From Amphiduros pacificus (Eukaryota > Annelida > Polychaeta > Phyllodocida > Hesionidae), in contig OX439006.1 in assembly GCA_949316495.1 (NCBI GenBank), positions 49,641,939 to 49,705,938 on the forward strand: a stretch of DNA of 64,000 nucleotides. Direction: 5' to 3'. The notes beneath the pieces are model-generated. The model saw only the letters and a program-made list of their open reading frames with translations. It searched no databases and was not told the origin of the DNA. This document shows, piece by piece, positions 8,286 through 20,214 of the stretch (position 1 is its first letter; every line of letters begins with the position of its first letter). The position numbers and the translations under genes were made by a program.

Positions 8286-11276
8286 ATGAAACATTATCTC
8301 CCAAAACTGATTATAAACTGTCTTTCCTGTATCTTGGTGGCAAGCATAACCCATGCAGGAAATTCTGCCAATATTTCCTACAAATCTGGAAGTACCACAT
8401 TGTTTATCATTAATGACATGACACACAAGCAATGTATGATTGAAAGAAACCCAATACTGTGTATTGCTTCACACAAAGCCAGTTGCATATACAGGAAACA
8501 AAATTACTGCTACTGGGATAAAACAAATTTGAAGAAAAGAGACAATAGCTCTATGCTACTTTTCAAAATATCCTTACTCCTTTTATGTGGTGATGTTCAC
8601 CCACACCCAGGGCCTGTTAGATACCCCTGTGGCGTGTGTGAAAGGCCAGTTGCCAAAAATCACAGAGCCATGCAGTGTGATGAATGTGATACATTTGTAC
8701 ACATTAAATGTGATGGGCTAACAAATAAAGATTATGAATTATTCAATAAACAAAGATGGCTGTCATGGGAGTGCTGGAAATGCCGCCTACCTAATATCTC
8801 TGATGCTTTCTTTGACAGTGAAATTGAAACAAACAACCTCTTTGAAACACTATGTGATGAAAGTGCCATTAGTGAGGAAAGTACTCAGGATCAGTCAACT
8901 GGAAGTACCCACACCACTAGACCAAAGCAAGGCAGAAAAAAACAAAAAATCCAAAAGCTTAAGATCACGACAGTGAACTGTAGAGGCTTAAACTCTACCA
9001 AAAAACAACTGGAGTTACAGGAACTAATAACCGAGCACAACTACCCTGACATATTATGCATAACAGAATCCCACATTGATCACACTATTGCCAACTGTGT
9101 CATCCACCCTGATTATGATATTGGGCGAGAAGACAGATGCAAGGGTGGAGGTGGGGTGTTGATCGGAATCCACAAAAGATGGCTGGCAGACCCAAAGGAG
9201 GAAAGCTTAAAAACTGACTGTGAACTAGTATGGAGAAAACTTAACATATCTGGCACAAAACCTCTGTTTATAGGATGCTACTATAGGCCAACAGACAGAA
9301 ATATAACCAATGTTCATGAACTCAATGCATCTCTGCGGAAGATTCCCCAGTCAAATACAAATACTCCAAATATTCTGCTCACAGGGGATTTCAATGTACC
9401 AGATATAGCATGGGAGAATATGTCTTGTAAACCAAGCCCTGCATATGGGACTGACCTTAATACAGCAATGGTTGATACTTTTACTGAACACTGCCTCAAG
9501 CAAGTAAATCCTCACCCAACCAGGGGAGGAAATAGATTAGATCTAGTATGTACAACCAACCCTAGCCTAGTAAATAAAGTATCTGTCCATCCAGGCATGA
9601 GTGACCATGATGTGGTCATAACAGAAACCAATGCAAAAGCCACACTAGTCAAGAAAAAACCAAGAAACGTGCTAATGTACAACAAAGGAGACATGAATGA
9701 GATTAAAAAAGATATGAATGCCTTTAATGAAGATGAGATTAAAGATTCTAGCCTCCCAGTTGAATCTCTGAACAATAGGTTCACATCCAAGCTTATGGAG
9801 TCAATCAAGAGACATATCACAACCAAGAAAATATCTGGTAGATGGGATGTGCCATGGATGACAAAAGAAATCAAGAGACAAATTAGAAGAAAACAAAGAC
9901 TGTACAACAAAGCAGAAAAAACCAAAAAGGATTCTGAACGTAGTAAATTCAGAAACCTTAGAAAACACATAAAACATAAGTTGAGAGAATCCCATGATGA
10001 ATATGTTCTTGGATTACTTGATCTACCAGACATTGAATTTAGTAGACCTTCAATGGGAAAAAGGTTCTGGAACTATATTAGATCAAGACGCAAAGATACG
10101 GTTGGGGTACCAACATTAACAGAAAATGGTATTGAAGTGAAAGACAGTAAAGGCAAGGCAGAAGTTCTATCACGTCAATATAAATCTGTATTTTCTTCTG
10201 AAAACATGGAAAATATTCCCGACAAAGGTGAACCCACCTCTCCACAAATAGAGCCAATTATCATCACAGTTCCTGGTGTTGAAAAGCTGCTCTCAAACCT
10301 TAACTGCAAAAAGGCAAATGGGCCAGATCAAATTCCAACAAGAGTCTTGAAAGAATGCTCACAGGAAATAGCTCCAATACTACAAAAAATATTCCAAGAC
10401 TCACTTGACAAAGGTGAAGTACGAAAACCATGGCGTGCAGCAAACATTGTCGCAGTCTTTAAAAAAGGAGATAAAAGCTGTGCAGCAAACTACAGGCCAG
10501 TTTCCTTGACATCTGTGCCATGTAAGATTTTGGAACACATAATTGTCAGACATATGATGAACCATTGCGAACTTTACAATATTCTGGTAAATTTTCAGCA
10601 TGGCTTCCGAACAGGTCACTCATGCGAAACACAGTTAATCATGACCTTACAGGATATATTCAAGGCTAGAAATGAGGGAAAAAATGTTGATATGCTCATC
10701 CTTGATTTTAGTAAAGCCTTTGATACAGTCTGTCATGAAAGACTAAATAATAAACTTGAGTATTACGGAATCTCAGGGCAGGTTGGATCATGGATTAAAA
10801 ACTGGCTTTCAAACCGTGAACAGAAGGTAGTTATTGATGGCGAAGAATCTGACCATGTACATGTGAAATCTGGAGTGCCACAGGGAACAGTACTGGGGCC
10901 AATACTTTTTCTACTCTATATTAATGACATCGGAGAGAAGCTAAAACACTCAAACATTAGGCTATTCGCAGATGACAGCCTCCTATATAAAATAGTTCAA
11001 AGTGATGATGATGCAGTAAAACTACAAGAGGACCTGAACACACTGGAGGAATGGTCAAATGAGTGGCAAATGGAATTCAATGCTCAGAAATGCTACACCT
11101 TCAGCAGCAAGAAAAGAAGCCAAGCTCGTGATACAAGGAAATATACATTAAATGGTCACACCCTGCAACATGTTGATCATCACCCCTATCTTGGAGTAGA
11201 GCTACAAACGAATATGAAATGGGATGACTTATTAATAACATTGTCTGCAAATCAAATCAAGTACTGGGTTTTGTAA
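8286..11276 (+). CDS. LINE ORF: signal peptide-like start, 2A-like, PHD, APE, RT (996 aa)
   Basis: Residues 1-24 look like a signal peptide ending ITHAG. A second hydrophobic run (91-101) leads into CGDVHPHPGP (101-110), which resembles the 2A/StopGo motif of viruses and some CR1-like LINEs, though the usual E and N are both H. A C4HC3 PHD finger follows (Cys115, 118, 131, 134, His139, Cys142, 163, 166). The APE endonuclease spans about 226-445 (Asn231, Glu261, GDFN 367-370, SDH 439-441). The reverse transcriptase has DFSKAFD from 807, GVPQG from 863 and FADD 894-897. The frame ends at YWVL because of a frameshift between about 11,225 and 11,250. ATG 8286 matches the start in the left copy. 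Confidence 0.88.
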   Translation: MKHYLPKLIINCLSCILVASITHAGNSANISYKSGSTTLFIINDMTHKQCMIERNPILCIASHKASCIYRKQNYCYWDKTNLKKRDNSSMLLFKISLLLLCGDVHPHPGPVRYPCGVCERPVAKNHRAMQCDECDTFVHIKCDGLTNKDYELFNKQRWLSWECWKCRLPNISDAFFDSEIETNNLFETLCDESAISEESTQDQSTGSTHTTRPKQGRKKQKIQKLKITTVNCRGLNSTKKQLELQELITEHNYPDILCITESHIDHTIANCVIHPDYDIGREDRCKGGGGVLIGIHKRWLADPKEESLKTDCELVWRKLNISGTKPLFIGCYYRPTDRNITNVHELNASLRKIPQSNTNTPNILLTGDFNVPDIAWENMSCKPSPAYGTDLNTAMVDTFTEHCLKQVNPHPTRGGNRLDLVCTTNPSLVNKVSVHPGMSDHDVVITETNAKATLVKKKPRNVLMYNKGDMNEIKKDMNAFNEDEIKDSSLPVESLNNRFTSKLMESIKRHITTKKISGRWDVPWMTKEIKRQIRRKQRLYNKAEKTKKDSERSKFRNLRKHIKHKLRESHDEYVLGLLDLPDIEFSRPSMGKRFWNYIRSRRKDTVGVPTLTENGIEVKDSKGKAEVLSRQYKSVFSSENMENIPDKGEPTSPQIEPIIITVPGVEKLLSNLNCKKANGPDQIPTRVLKECSQEIAPILQKIFQDSLDKGEVRKPWRAANIVAVFKKGDKSCAANYRPVSLTSVPCKILEHIIVRHMMNHCELYNILVNFQHGFRTGHSCETQLIMTLQDIFKARNEGKNVDMLILDFSKAFDTVCHERLNNKLEYYGISGQVGSWIKNWLSNREQKVVIDGEESDHVHVKSGVPQGTVLGPILFLLYINDIGEKLKHSNIRLFADDSLLYKIVQSDDDAVKLQEDLNTLEEWSNEWQMEFNAQKCYTFSSKKRSQARDTRKYTLNGHTLQHVDHHPYLGVELQTNMKWDDLLITLSANQIKYWVL

Positions 11277-11284
11277 GAAGGAAC

Positions 11285-11770
11285 TTCAACATGTGACCAA
11301 GTAATATCAAGGAGGCAGCTTATAATACACTGGTGCGTCCTCACTTAGAATACGCATCAAGTGTGTGGGACCCTTACCTTAAGAAAGATATTGATCGAAT
11401 AGAATCAGTGCAAAGACGAGCTGCTAGATTTGTGTCTAGCAATTGGAAGAGAGAGGCAGGCACTGTAACAAAGATTCTTGAAGACCTAAAATGGGATTCA
11501 CTAGCAGAGAGAAGGAGGACCCAGAGACTGGTTCTATTTTATAAGGCTATTAATGGTGAAATAGCTTTGAAACTACCCGAACATGTCAAAATGAAATCAG
11601 CCCGCACAAGGAAAAACCATGGAAATCGCAATATAGAAATGGCGACCAACTGTGACCAATATAAATACAGCTATTTCCCAAGGACTGTGACTGACTGGAA
11701 TAATCTTCCCTCTGGTTTAACTACTTTGGAATATGGTAACTCGGCATCTTTCAGGAACCTCAGAGTGTAA
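11285..11770 (+). pseudogene. C-terminal part of LINE ORF, frame-shifted
   Basis: In the frame next to the main ORF, residues NQVLGFVRRNFNM are followed by TGA at 11,294-11,296, then the same frame stays open to 11,770. It encodes the RT thumb/C-terminal region (LVRPHLEYASSVWDPY, VQRRAARFV) typical of CR1/L2-group LINEs. It belongs to the ORF starting at 8286; two lesions, a frameshift and this stop, separate it, so this copy probably cannot make an intact RT. Confidence 0.85.
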
Positions 11771-11885
11771 ATTCTGGTCTGCAGCTGGTATTGACCAGCT
11801 GCACCCCTAGTGCAATTATGCACTCTCGGCGGGATGCCAACTGGGTTTGCCGAGTAAACATATAGATGTAGATGTAGATGTAGAA

Positions 11886-13430
11886 GCAAACATGACTTAA
11901 TTGGGTATAGTGTCTGAAATATGGCCTGCTCTACTTTTATCAGTTTCAAGACACTTATTAGCTAGCCCAAAACATCATGGAATGAAGTTTAAGGGTTTTC
12001 AAACTGTAAATGGAACATTGAGATGACACTTTTAAAATATCTATGAATTATTTTTAGTTGATATTTCCATATTTGTTTACAATGAAAATTTATTTATTTA
12101 TTTATTTGTTAACCAATGACCAGTAACAATATCAATTGGTTGAATATTATTCATATTCAGTAATGTTGAGCTAAACTTCGCATGACATAATTGAAAAAAA
12201 AAGTTTTGAAAGCATTCGACACATATTTTTAGATCTGTTTCATTGCTGGAAATTATTTTGACTTCTAAATTTTGAGGTCTGGTTATATATTATTTATGCA
12301 TTGCAGTTGTATTTCAATGACCATTTGAAATGTTTAGTTTGGTATTTTTTTAATGTCTGTCATTGCGTGTCAGTGGGTACCCAACTAAATCATATATCAG
12401 TATTTATATTCAAACAGACAAAGGAATTTTGAATGAAAATAGAAATTCTGTAAAAATGATACTAAACTTTGAGATTTCAACATTTCTTTCTCAACAAGGA
12501 AATGACTTTGACCATAATGTTATGATAAAGAATAGTTCAGTCCCTTGAGGGATCTGAATAATCTCAATAGGCAGATGTAAGTTTGCCAAACCCAACTGGG
12601 AGGCTGGCTGTATTCCTGTCTTCCCCATCACTACAGGCAGAATCCAAGTGACTATGATGTGAAACATGATCTGACCTACTATCCACATGTGCTAATTAGG
12701 CCACCAGTGGTTCAAAGATGTCATCAACACTCTTGTTATTACTTATAAATTACAATCCCTCCAGACTTTCACTGGCTTGGAGTGGTTTGTTTTGAACATG
12801 AAGGGCGAACATGCGTCACTTCCGGCAAAATCTCAGCAGCCCTGATTTGACCCACATAAAAACGGGGCGTGTCCTGCAAATCACTTTGATCCACTATAAT
12901 TCTGTACTCCATTTATAAAAAATGTGTAAAACATGTTGAAATGCAATGTCCATGTATTGTAATATATTATGGCTCAATATAAACATTTTCACAATTTTCT
13001 TGTCATGTGACTTTTAAGTGTTAAGGGTTGATGAATTGTTACCCCCCCCCCTCCTGACCTCCTGAACATCTCTGATGAATAAATCATTCAAACTACTGAA
13101 GAACTAGTATATATCTTAAAGAAAAAATCTATAAACTTTGACAACAATAAGGAAACACTGGAGAAAGAAAAACATTTAATATTTAAATGATATTTTTAAA
13201 AAAAATACTTAAATATTTCCAATAAAAAACATGGGGTTTAATATATATAGTTTAGAAATGGACGTTCCGAGCCAGCACAGGAGTCGTACAAAGTGCCAAA
13301 AAAAAAGAAATAGTCTCGCGGCCTTAAGGGAGAGGGTCAGAAAAAGTTAAAATCATAACGCTTTGCACGTTATAAGTCTTTTGGTCGCAAAAAACGTGTT
13401 CCAAACCACGAAAAACAGGTTTTTTATAGG
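11886..13430. other. AT-rich spacer, no gene
   Basis: No coding frame with recognisable content. Contains a C run at 13,043-13,051 and AT-rich repeats. Around 12,810-12,830 GCGTCACTTCCGG combines CRE-like and ETS-like motifs and could mark a weak promoter, without other support. Confidence 0.5.
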
Positions 13431-13487
13431 CACCTCCACCAGGAACCATAAAAAACAACAGCATCTCCAGACTGGGGGCACCCTAGA

Positions 13488-13690
13488 GGAGGTGCCTAGC
13501 ACCTCCAGTGCTAGCACCTCCACGCATTCCTATATAAGCAAGACCTAGGATAACACAGTCAGTCCCCATCCAACTGACGAGATCCAAAGTGAGTGAAACC
13601 AGTGTTGGTATTGGTTGGATCTGCGATCATTGTTCAGATCATCTTATGCAGCATCGCCTTTCTTCCGGCTGATTAATTGTTATAACATCT
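13488..13690 (+). promoter_or_regulatory. Dispersed core-promoter repeat, copy 1
   Basis: An imperfect palindrome GGAGGTGC-CTA-GCACCTCC (13,488-13,506) precedes TATATAAG (13,531) and an initiator-like TCAGT whose A is at 13,561, 30 bases from the first T of the TATA box. The flank (GTCAGTCCCCATCCAACTGA and TGTTGGTATTGG) is shared with copies at 38,925-39,060 (plus) and 20,215-20,330 (minus). Spacing and motifs match an RNA polymerase II TATA-initiator promoter. What it would transcribe is unknown; a GTGAGT donor-like site follows at about 13,590. It could be the end of a retroelement or a non-coding first exon. Confidence 0.55.
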
Positions 13691-13699
13691 TGGATAGGA

Positions 13700-14089
13700 G
13701 CAATCCATGTTTACTTTGAAATGTGGATCCAGGCAAAATGTTGAGTGAGCAATCTTGCTATGAGAAAAGGTCAAAGCATATCATCAGACCCGTGATACAC
13801 TAGTTTATGTTGAAATATTTGGAAATATTGCATTGTACTGGATATATTCATAGATGCTCAAGGTTGTCCCTATGACCAACTTACTCAAAGTTTAAAATCT
13901 ATGATAAAATCTTAAAATTGGACCCATGTTATTGTTTCTTTGTAAACGTGTCTGAGCTCAGAAAAAATTGGAATATAAAGATTTCATATCTGTTTTGAAT
14001 ATAAAGTTACTATTTTTTATATTTCTTATGTTGGCTAAAAAAACATATTCAATTTTGTATGTTCTAACATGCATATTGCTCAAATATTA
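13700..14089. other. Spacer, no gene
   Basis: AT-rich sequence between the promoter-like repeat and the LINE insertion; no recognisable feature. Confidence 0.5.
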
Positions 14090-14623
14090 CCCCAAGCTCC
14101 CCTGTGGGTGCGGGGATTAAAGAATAGCCCCACTGCTCCCCAGCATGTCGTAAAAGGCGACTAAAGGGGCATCCTGTTTGCTGTGGGATGCGACCCGTAT
14201 CGGGAGGATATGGAATCCTGACGGGCTGAGCACTGGGCTGGTTTGACAGTAATACCGGTCCAGTTGCAACACGCCTGTCTTGGATCCAGATGTTCACCAG
14301 ACGGGCAGATCAGATTAGGCCTGGGTCTGATTTAACTGGCTTGTGGTATATTTCCTTTAATGTATTCTGGCTATTTTATTTTTATTAGTGACAATTTCAA
14401 TGTTTAAAATTTAAGAATAATTGATAAATTTTTGATTGATATTTGCTGAAAGGAGATTACTGCTGATTGGGTCAATCGAGGGATATAAATAAAATCCGAA
14501 AGGGTGGAGTTTTTATTCTAAGAGTATGTCATGTTGGGTATCCTCATGGCGCCAGGGCTTGGAGTTACCGGCCCAGAAAGGCGTCCCCTTGTTGGGCTCT
14601 GTGGTGGGTAGGGGACCTAACTG

Positions 14624-15493
14624 ATGAAATTTAAAATAACACACATGGCGCAAAACAAACAAAAACGACCTAGGAATGACATAGACAGTGATGACGACTC
14701 AAATAAAACAGAAAAATGGCCTAGATTTTTAATTGCGGAAAGTTCTGATGCTGAACATACCCTGGCAAAAATGTCCCCCTTTGCAATTGCAAAGGGGATT
14801 CAAGGCATTGCCTGGGTGCCGAAAACAGTTAAAAAGATGGGAACACGTTTATTAATTGAAGTTGAGCGGAAGAGCCATGCGGACAATCTTTTAAGATGCC
14901 GAATATTGGCCACAGTTCCAGTTTTGATAACAGCTCATAAGACCCTCAATAACAAAAAAGGAGTGATAAGATGCCCAGATCTGGTGGGAGTTTCTGAAGA
15001 GGAAATAGTGGAAAAATTAAAAGACCAAGATGTTGTCCAATGCAAACGAATTTTTATTAAGAAGGATGGAGCTAAAATTCCAATTAATACATTCATTCTG
15101 ACATTTGAAGCAGCGCAGCTTCCAACATCTATTAAAGTTGGATATTTAAACGTCCGAGTTGATGTTTTCATTCTAAACCCTCTGCGCTGCTTCAAGTGTC
15201 AGAGGTATGGACATGGATCTGATCGATGCAAAGGAAACATAACTTGCCCGAAATGTACAGCCCAGCATAGTGGAGAAGAGTGTTCTTCGGAAACCATGAA
15301 ATGTGTGAATTGTCAAGGCAATCACCCATCATATTCGCGGAATTGTCCTTCATTTTTAAAAGAGAAGGAAATTCAGCGAATACGCCACACCGAGAACATT
15401 TCTTTTCCTGAGGCACGTAAACGTGTAGAAAGTTTTAATAATTCCAAAACATCCTATGCTACCACCTTAAAAACCAAAGAGACAAAACAATAG
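14624..15493 (+). pseudogene. LINE ORF1 (gag-like, zinc knuckles), copy A, truncated
   Basis: Encodes 289 aa of an ORF1 nucleic-acid-binding protein: an acidic/basic N-terminus, an RRM-like region around 35-185, and three CCHC-type knuckles (CFKCQRYGHGSDRC, CPKCTAQHSGEEC, CVNCQGNHPSYSRNC). In copy B the same ORF is 405 aa; here one A is missing from the run at the KETK codons near 15,484, so the frame stops at once. The C-terminal Ser/Thr-rich tail remains in another frame to 15,843. Confidence 0.9.
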
Positions 15494-15843
15494 CAATACA
15501 GACAGAAATAACCTGGCCAATCGATGAAAAGAATTATTCCTATTTTTCAATTACCTCCAAATCTTCAGGAACATCCACTCAAACCCAAACACCCACTACC
15601 CCAGTAATAACTATACCAACAGTTTCATCCACTAAAACCTCTTCACAGACTCCCTCCACATCATCCAGTAATAAAAATGTAAATAGCAATAGACCAGTTA
15701 AGAAATCAGACAAAAAAGAAATCAAAGATCAAAGCAAAACTAAAATAAATAGAACTAAATCCTTAGAAAGGATGGACACAGGTGATCCTTCCGATATACA
15801 TTTTACACCTGTTCACTCAAAACATAATCATAAACTTAAATGA

Positions 15844-18800
15844 TTATGTTAAATCCTATATTTATCCTCATTATTTTTAATATGGCTATCAGCAGTATCA
15901 TACAATGGAACTGTAGAGGATTCTGTTTCTGTTTTTGTTAAATCCTGTATACCACAAAGTAAAGTAACATTAAATACTAATTTACAAGCTTCTGCAGTCA
16001 GGGTTACCCTGCATAATACATTAACTATATGTTCAATATATTTACCGCCTAGTGAGCCAGTTAATATTACAGATTTAAATAATTTGATAACCCAGCTGCC
16101 ACAGCCATATATGTTGGTTGGTGACTTTAATGCACACAACTATCTTTGGGGTGGCAGAAATGATACCGATGCCAAAGGACGTATAATAGAAGATTTTTTA
16201 AATAATAATAGTTTGTGCCTTTGGAATGACGATTCTCCAACATATTTACATCCTGCTACAGGCTCTTTAACATCAATAGATCTCTCCATGTGCACTTCAA
16301 ATTTATTTTTAGACTATTCCTGGGAAGTAGAGGAAGATCAATGGGGTAGTGATCATTATCCCATTATTTTAAATAACCATTTTCCTCCACCAGACGAACG
16401 AATCCCCAAGTGGAAATTTCATAGCCAATTGGGCAAAATTTCAAACATCCTGTTTTAATAAAATAACTCCAGAAATTTTTAACAATGTAGATGATCCTCT
16501 TCAAGTTTTTACAGATACATTGTATGATATTGCTGATGGGTGTATTCCCAAATCAAAGCCAAATTCTAAAATTAAAGAAAAACCCTGGTTTAATGATGAG
16601 TGCAAAAAAGCTGTCAAGGAGCGGAAAAAAGCTCTGAAAAAATTTAATCGACAGCCAACTCAATATAATTTGCACCAGTTTCGTATAAAGAGAGCTAAAG
16701 CCCGTTACATTATTAAAACAAGTAAAAGAAAAAGCTGGAAAGAATATGTTTCTAAATTAAATACACGTTCACCAATTAAGAAATGCTGGGATATGGTGCG
16801 TAAAATTACTGGGAAGGGAGGTGGAGCAAGGATCAAACATCTAAATCATAATGGCCAATTAAATACAAATCCCACCGAAATAGGCAACACAATAGGTCAA
16901 ACCATTTCCAAAAATTCCTCATCCAATAATTATTCTGCCAAACTTCAACAAATAAAAACTAGAAAAGAAAGAAACCAACTAAATTTTATATCCCATAACT
17001 TGGAAGTATATAATAAATCATTTACAATAGAAGATTTGAAACTTGCTTTGGATAAATCTCATGATACTGCTCCTGGACCTGATCAAATTCACTACCAAAT
17101 CCTTAAACATCTCCCTGACCAATCTCTTGGGCATCTTTTAGATATTTTTAATACAATTTGGGAAAGCGGTGATTTTCCTCCTTCATGGAGGGAAGCCACT
17201 ATCATTCCCATTCCCAAACCTGGCAAAGATTCATCAGATTCAAATAATTATCGTCCAATTGCTTTAACAAGTTGTATTTGTAAATCAATGGAACGAATGA
17301 TTAACGAGCGTTTAGTTTGGTTTTTGGAAACTGCAGCTTATATTTCTGTTGCACAAAGTGGCTTTAGAAAAACTCGAAGTACCATTGACCACCTGGTACG
17401 TTTAGAGACATTTATAAGAGAGGGTTTTATAAAAGGTGAGCATGTGGTGAGTATTTTCTTTGATTTAGAAAAGGCATATGACACCACATGGAAATATGGG
17501 ATAATGAGCGATTTATATGATATGGGATTAAGGGGTCGTTTACCCCTTTTTATTCAAAATTTTCTATCAAACAGACATTTTAAAGTTCGAGTGGGTGCAT
17601 CACTTTCTGATGCTTTTGATCAGGAAATGGGTGTTCCACAGGGTAGTATATTATCAGTGACCCTTTTTATTATTAAAATTAACAGCATTGTTGATTGTAT
17701 GAGGCCTGGAGCAGATTGCTCACTTTTTGTTGATGATTTCAACTTAAGCTACAGGTCAGCAAGCATGCATACAATAGAACGACAGCTTCAACAACACCTA
17801 AATAGATTACAAGAATGGGCTGATAACAATGGATTTAAGTTTTCTTTGAAAAAGACCGTATGTATGCACTTTTGTAAAAAGTGGAAGGCTCACCCAGATC
17901 CTGATCTACAACTTGGCCAAACTCGAATCCCTGTTGTCGAAGAAACCAAGTTTCTTGGACTTATATTTGATAGAAAATTATCTTTTATCCCTCATATTAA
18001 ATATGTAAAAAAGAAATGCCAGAAGGAATTAGATTTATTACGGGTTCTCGCCCATACCGATTGGGGAGGGGACCGTAATGTTTTATTACAATTATATAGA
18101 GCGCTGGTACGTTCCAAACTTGATTATGGGTGTATGGTATATGGATCAGCACGTCCATCGTATATTAAAATGCTCGATCCTATACAAAATCAAGGGTTAA
18201 GACTATGCCTTGGTGCATTTCGTACCTCGCCTGCAGATAGCTTGGCAGTAGAGGCAGATGAACTGCCTCTTGATTTAAGAAGAGAAAAGCTTGCCCTTCA
18301 GTATGCTGCAAAAATTGCTGCTTGTCCAGACAATCCTGTACATGACGCTATATTCAATCCAAATTATGTTGATCTTTTTGAAAATAAACCAAATACAATA
18401 CCAACTTTTGGCATTCGCATCAAGGAATCTTTACAATCCTTAAATTTAAATCCGAATCAAATAGCTAAATTCCAATATCCAGAAACACCTCCATGGACCT
18501 ATGCAACTTTAAATATTAATCTAGCCATGTCAGAATTAAAGAAATGCTCAACAGATCCATCCCTCTATATAAATAGATATAAAGAAATTAAATCTATTTT
18601 CACTGGCTATCAGTGTATATACACTGATGGATCATTTGATGATGAGAAGGCTGCTGCAGCTGCTGTTAAGGGCAATCATATTTATTCAGAACGTCTGCCA
18701 AATAAATCATCGATTTTTTCTGCAGAACTACATGCTTTGTACCTTGCTTTGGATCATGTGGAGACTTCTCCACATCAAACATTTTTAATTTTTTCTGATT

Positions 18801-19391
18801 CTTTGTCTTGTTTACAAGCGTTGAAAGCAAAGGATTGGAAAAATCCCTTCATTTACAAAATTCTCGAACGGTATCATAGACTTTGTACAGATGAAAATAA
18901 AGAAATTCGTTTTTATTGGATCCCCAGTCATATTGGAATCCATGGAAATGAGGCCGCTGGACAAACGCCCAATAGATTTACTTATTCCATATACAGAGTT
19001 TAAGAAATATATTACTGTTTTTTTACGTTCTAAATGGCAGTTGCGCTGGAACGAAGCTATTTTTAATAAATTACATGAAATTAAACCCGTTCTAGGCAAA
19101 ACTAAAGGTGCTATTAGAATTAACCGTAGGGAAGAGCCAGTTTTAACCCGTATAAGAATAGGACATAGTCATTTGACACACTGTTATCTGCTTAAAGGTG
19201 AAGATCAACCTGAATGTATTGGTTGTCAAAGGGCTTTGACTATTAAACATATTTTAATTGAGTGTATCGATTTTGATATTATACGAACTCAATATTTTAA
19301 TGTACAAGGTTTACATACGTTATTTGATACTGTAGATACTTCTGTGATAGTATCGTTTTTAACTCACATAGGACTTTATAATCAGTTTTAA
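15844..19391 (+). pseudogene. LINE ORF2 (APE-RT-RNase H), copy A, broken
   Basis: Pieces in three frames: 16,084-16,458 (APE part with VGDFNAHNYLWG and GSDHYPI), 16,520-19,003 (RT with VPQGSILS and FVDD, plus most of RNase H with YTDGS, SAELHAL, FSDS, WIPSH) and 18,891-19,391 (C-terminal CCHC region CIGCQRALTIKH). A deletion just after the start motif WNCRGF removes part of the endonuclease, including its QETKF glutamate. The element is probably dead in cis. Confidence 0.9.
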
Positions 19392-19673
19392 GGGCAGAGC
19401 TTTTGTTTATTTATGTCATCGACTTATTTATCAAGAACTGCAAAACATCATACTGATAAAGTCTTTTAAACAAATTATACAATTTTATTATATTTGATTG
19501 ATATTATATAAATGCTGTTGATAAATTCTTGTGTTATCTACATATTGTATTAACATTTACATTTTGTTTCTAGTCAATATTACGTTTCTGTTTTTACTGT
19601 TCTGGCACTGAATGACCTTATTGTGTCGATGTGCCGTTAAGAAACCATTCATTCATTCATTCATTTCCCCAAG

Positions 19674-20210
19674 ATGAAGATTTAATATTTGTTTTCTGCA
19701 TGAAATCCTTATTTTTCATATTTTCTGTTTGCAAAAAAAAACAAATAATTAAATTCTTCTGATGTGCATGTTTAAAAGGCAAGGATCCTCAAGAAAAAGC
19801 TGGATGACAATCACAGTCCCTAGCCAATTCTCGCTATCTGCTTTCCCGCATTTTTAGCTGGTCCTTGAAAAATGACGAGATTGGCACGAGAGAGCAGTGC
19901 ATAACAGGAAAGATTTTGCATTGTAAACAACCGCCCGCAGTTTTTCAAGATGGGAGGGAAATTTCAGATTCGAATTATTCATTAACAAACAATGTCAGTG
20001 CTATTGCGTGTTTGTTGTGCAATCTTTATACAAGTATTTCGCAATCTACATAATATATGTCACCATTACAGAGGCAAAACTGATAACAATGATGTAAAGA
20101 TGAAAGGTAGAGGCGACAATGTCCCGAACAGGCTATCGCAGCTGATCCAGATGTGCCGTGCGCAAAAAAATGCGTCAAATACAATCACAGCGCTGTGAAA
20201 ATGCAGTGTA
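19674..20210. other. Spacer, no gene
   Basis: No recognisable gene or repeat; short frames only. Confidence 0.45.
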
Positions 20211-20214
20211 TATG

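Larger units (their letters stand above)
1..10146. repeat. Giant inverted repeat (palindrome) with head-to-head LINEs
   Basis: Left-arm position x pairs with right-arm position of about 10146 minus x. The pairing covers the 5' part of a LINE (1-1860 against 8286-10146) and the adjoining non-coding region (1861 to ~3350 against ~6806 to 8285), with identity high by eye (mid to upper nineties). The left arm runs off the window, so arms are at least 3.3 kb. The ~3.4 kb middle holds minisatellite arrays in opposite orientation on the two sides, so the symmetry continues there in decayed form; a SINE sits near the centre. Either two LINEs with long 5' regions inserted head to head, or one locus was duplicated in inverted orientation. 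High identity in the untranslated part favours a recent duplication, or gene conversion between the arms. Confidence 0.9.
8286..11885 (+). mobile_element. CR1/L2-group LINE, right copy, near full length
   Basis: A single long ORF with PHD finger, APE endonuclease and reverse transcriptase, followed by a C-terminal piece in another frame, a short 3' UTR and a simple tail of about three GATGTA repeats at 11,862-11,885. The 3' UTR contains a likely hairpin GCAGCTGG / CCAGCTGC near 11,781. Motifs GVPQGTVLGP and FADD place the RT in the jockey superfamily near CR1/L2; the exact clade is not resolved. The ORF carries a frameshift and one stop near its 3' end. No target duplication can be assigned because the 5' end is merged with the palindrome. 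Confidence 0.9.
14097..19666 (+). mobile_element. I/Nimb-like LINE, copy A, full length but broken
   Basis: Starts CTCCCCTGTGGGTGCGGGG and ends in a (CATT)n tail at 19,646-19,666. CCCCAAG is present on both sides (14,090-14,096 and 19,667-19,673), a 7-bp target-site duplication that fixes both ends. It has a 5' UTR of ~0.5 kb, ORF1 with zinc knuckles, and ORF2 with APE, RT and RNase H. Compared with copy B (48,342-54,158) it is about 95% identical by eye and carries at least four lesions: a 1-bp loss in ORF1, a ~165-bp deletion at the start of ORF2, a 2-bp loss after the endonuclease, and a ~22-bp deletion in RNase H. Confidence 0.92.
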
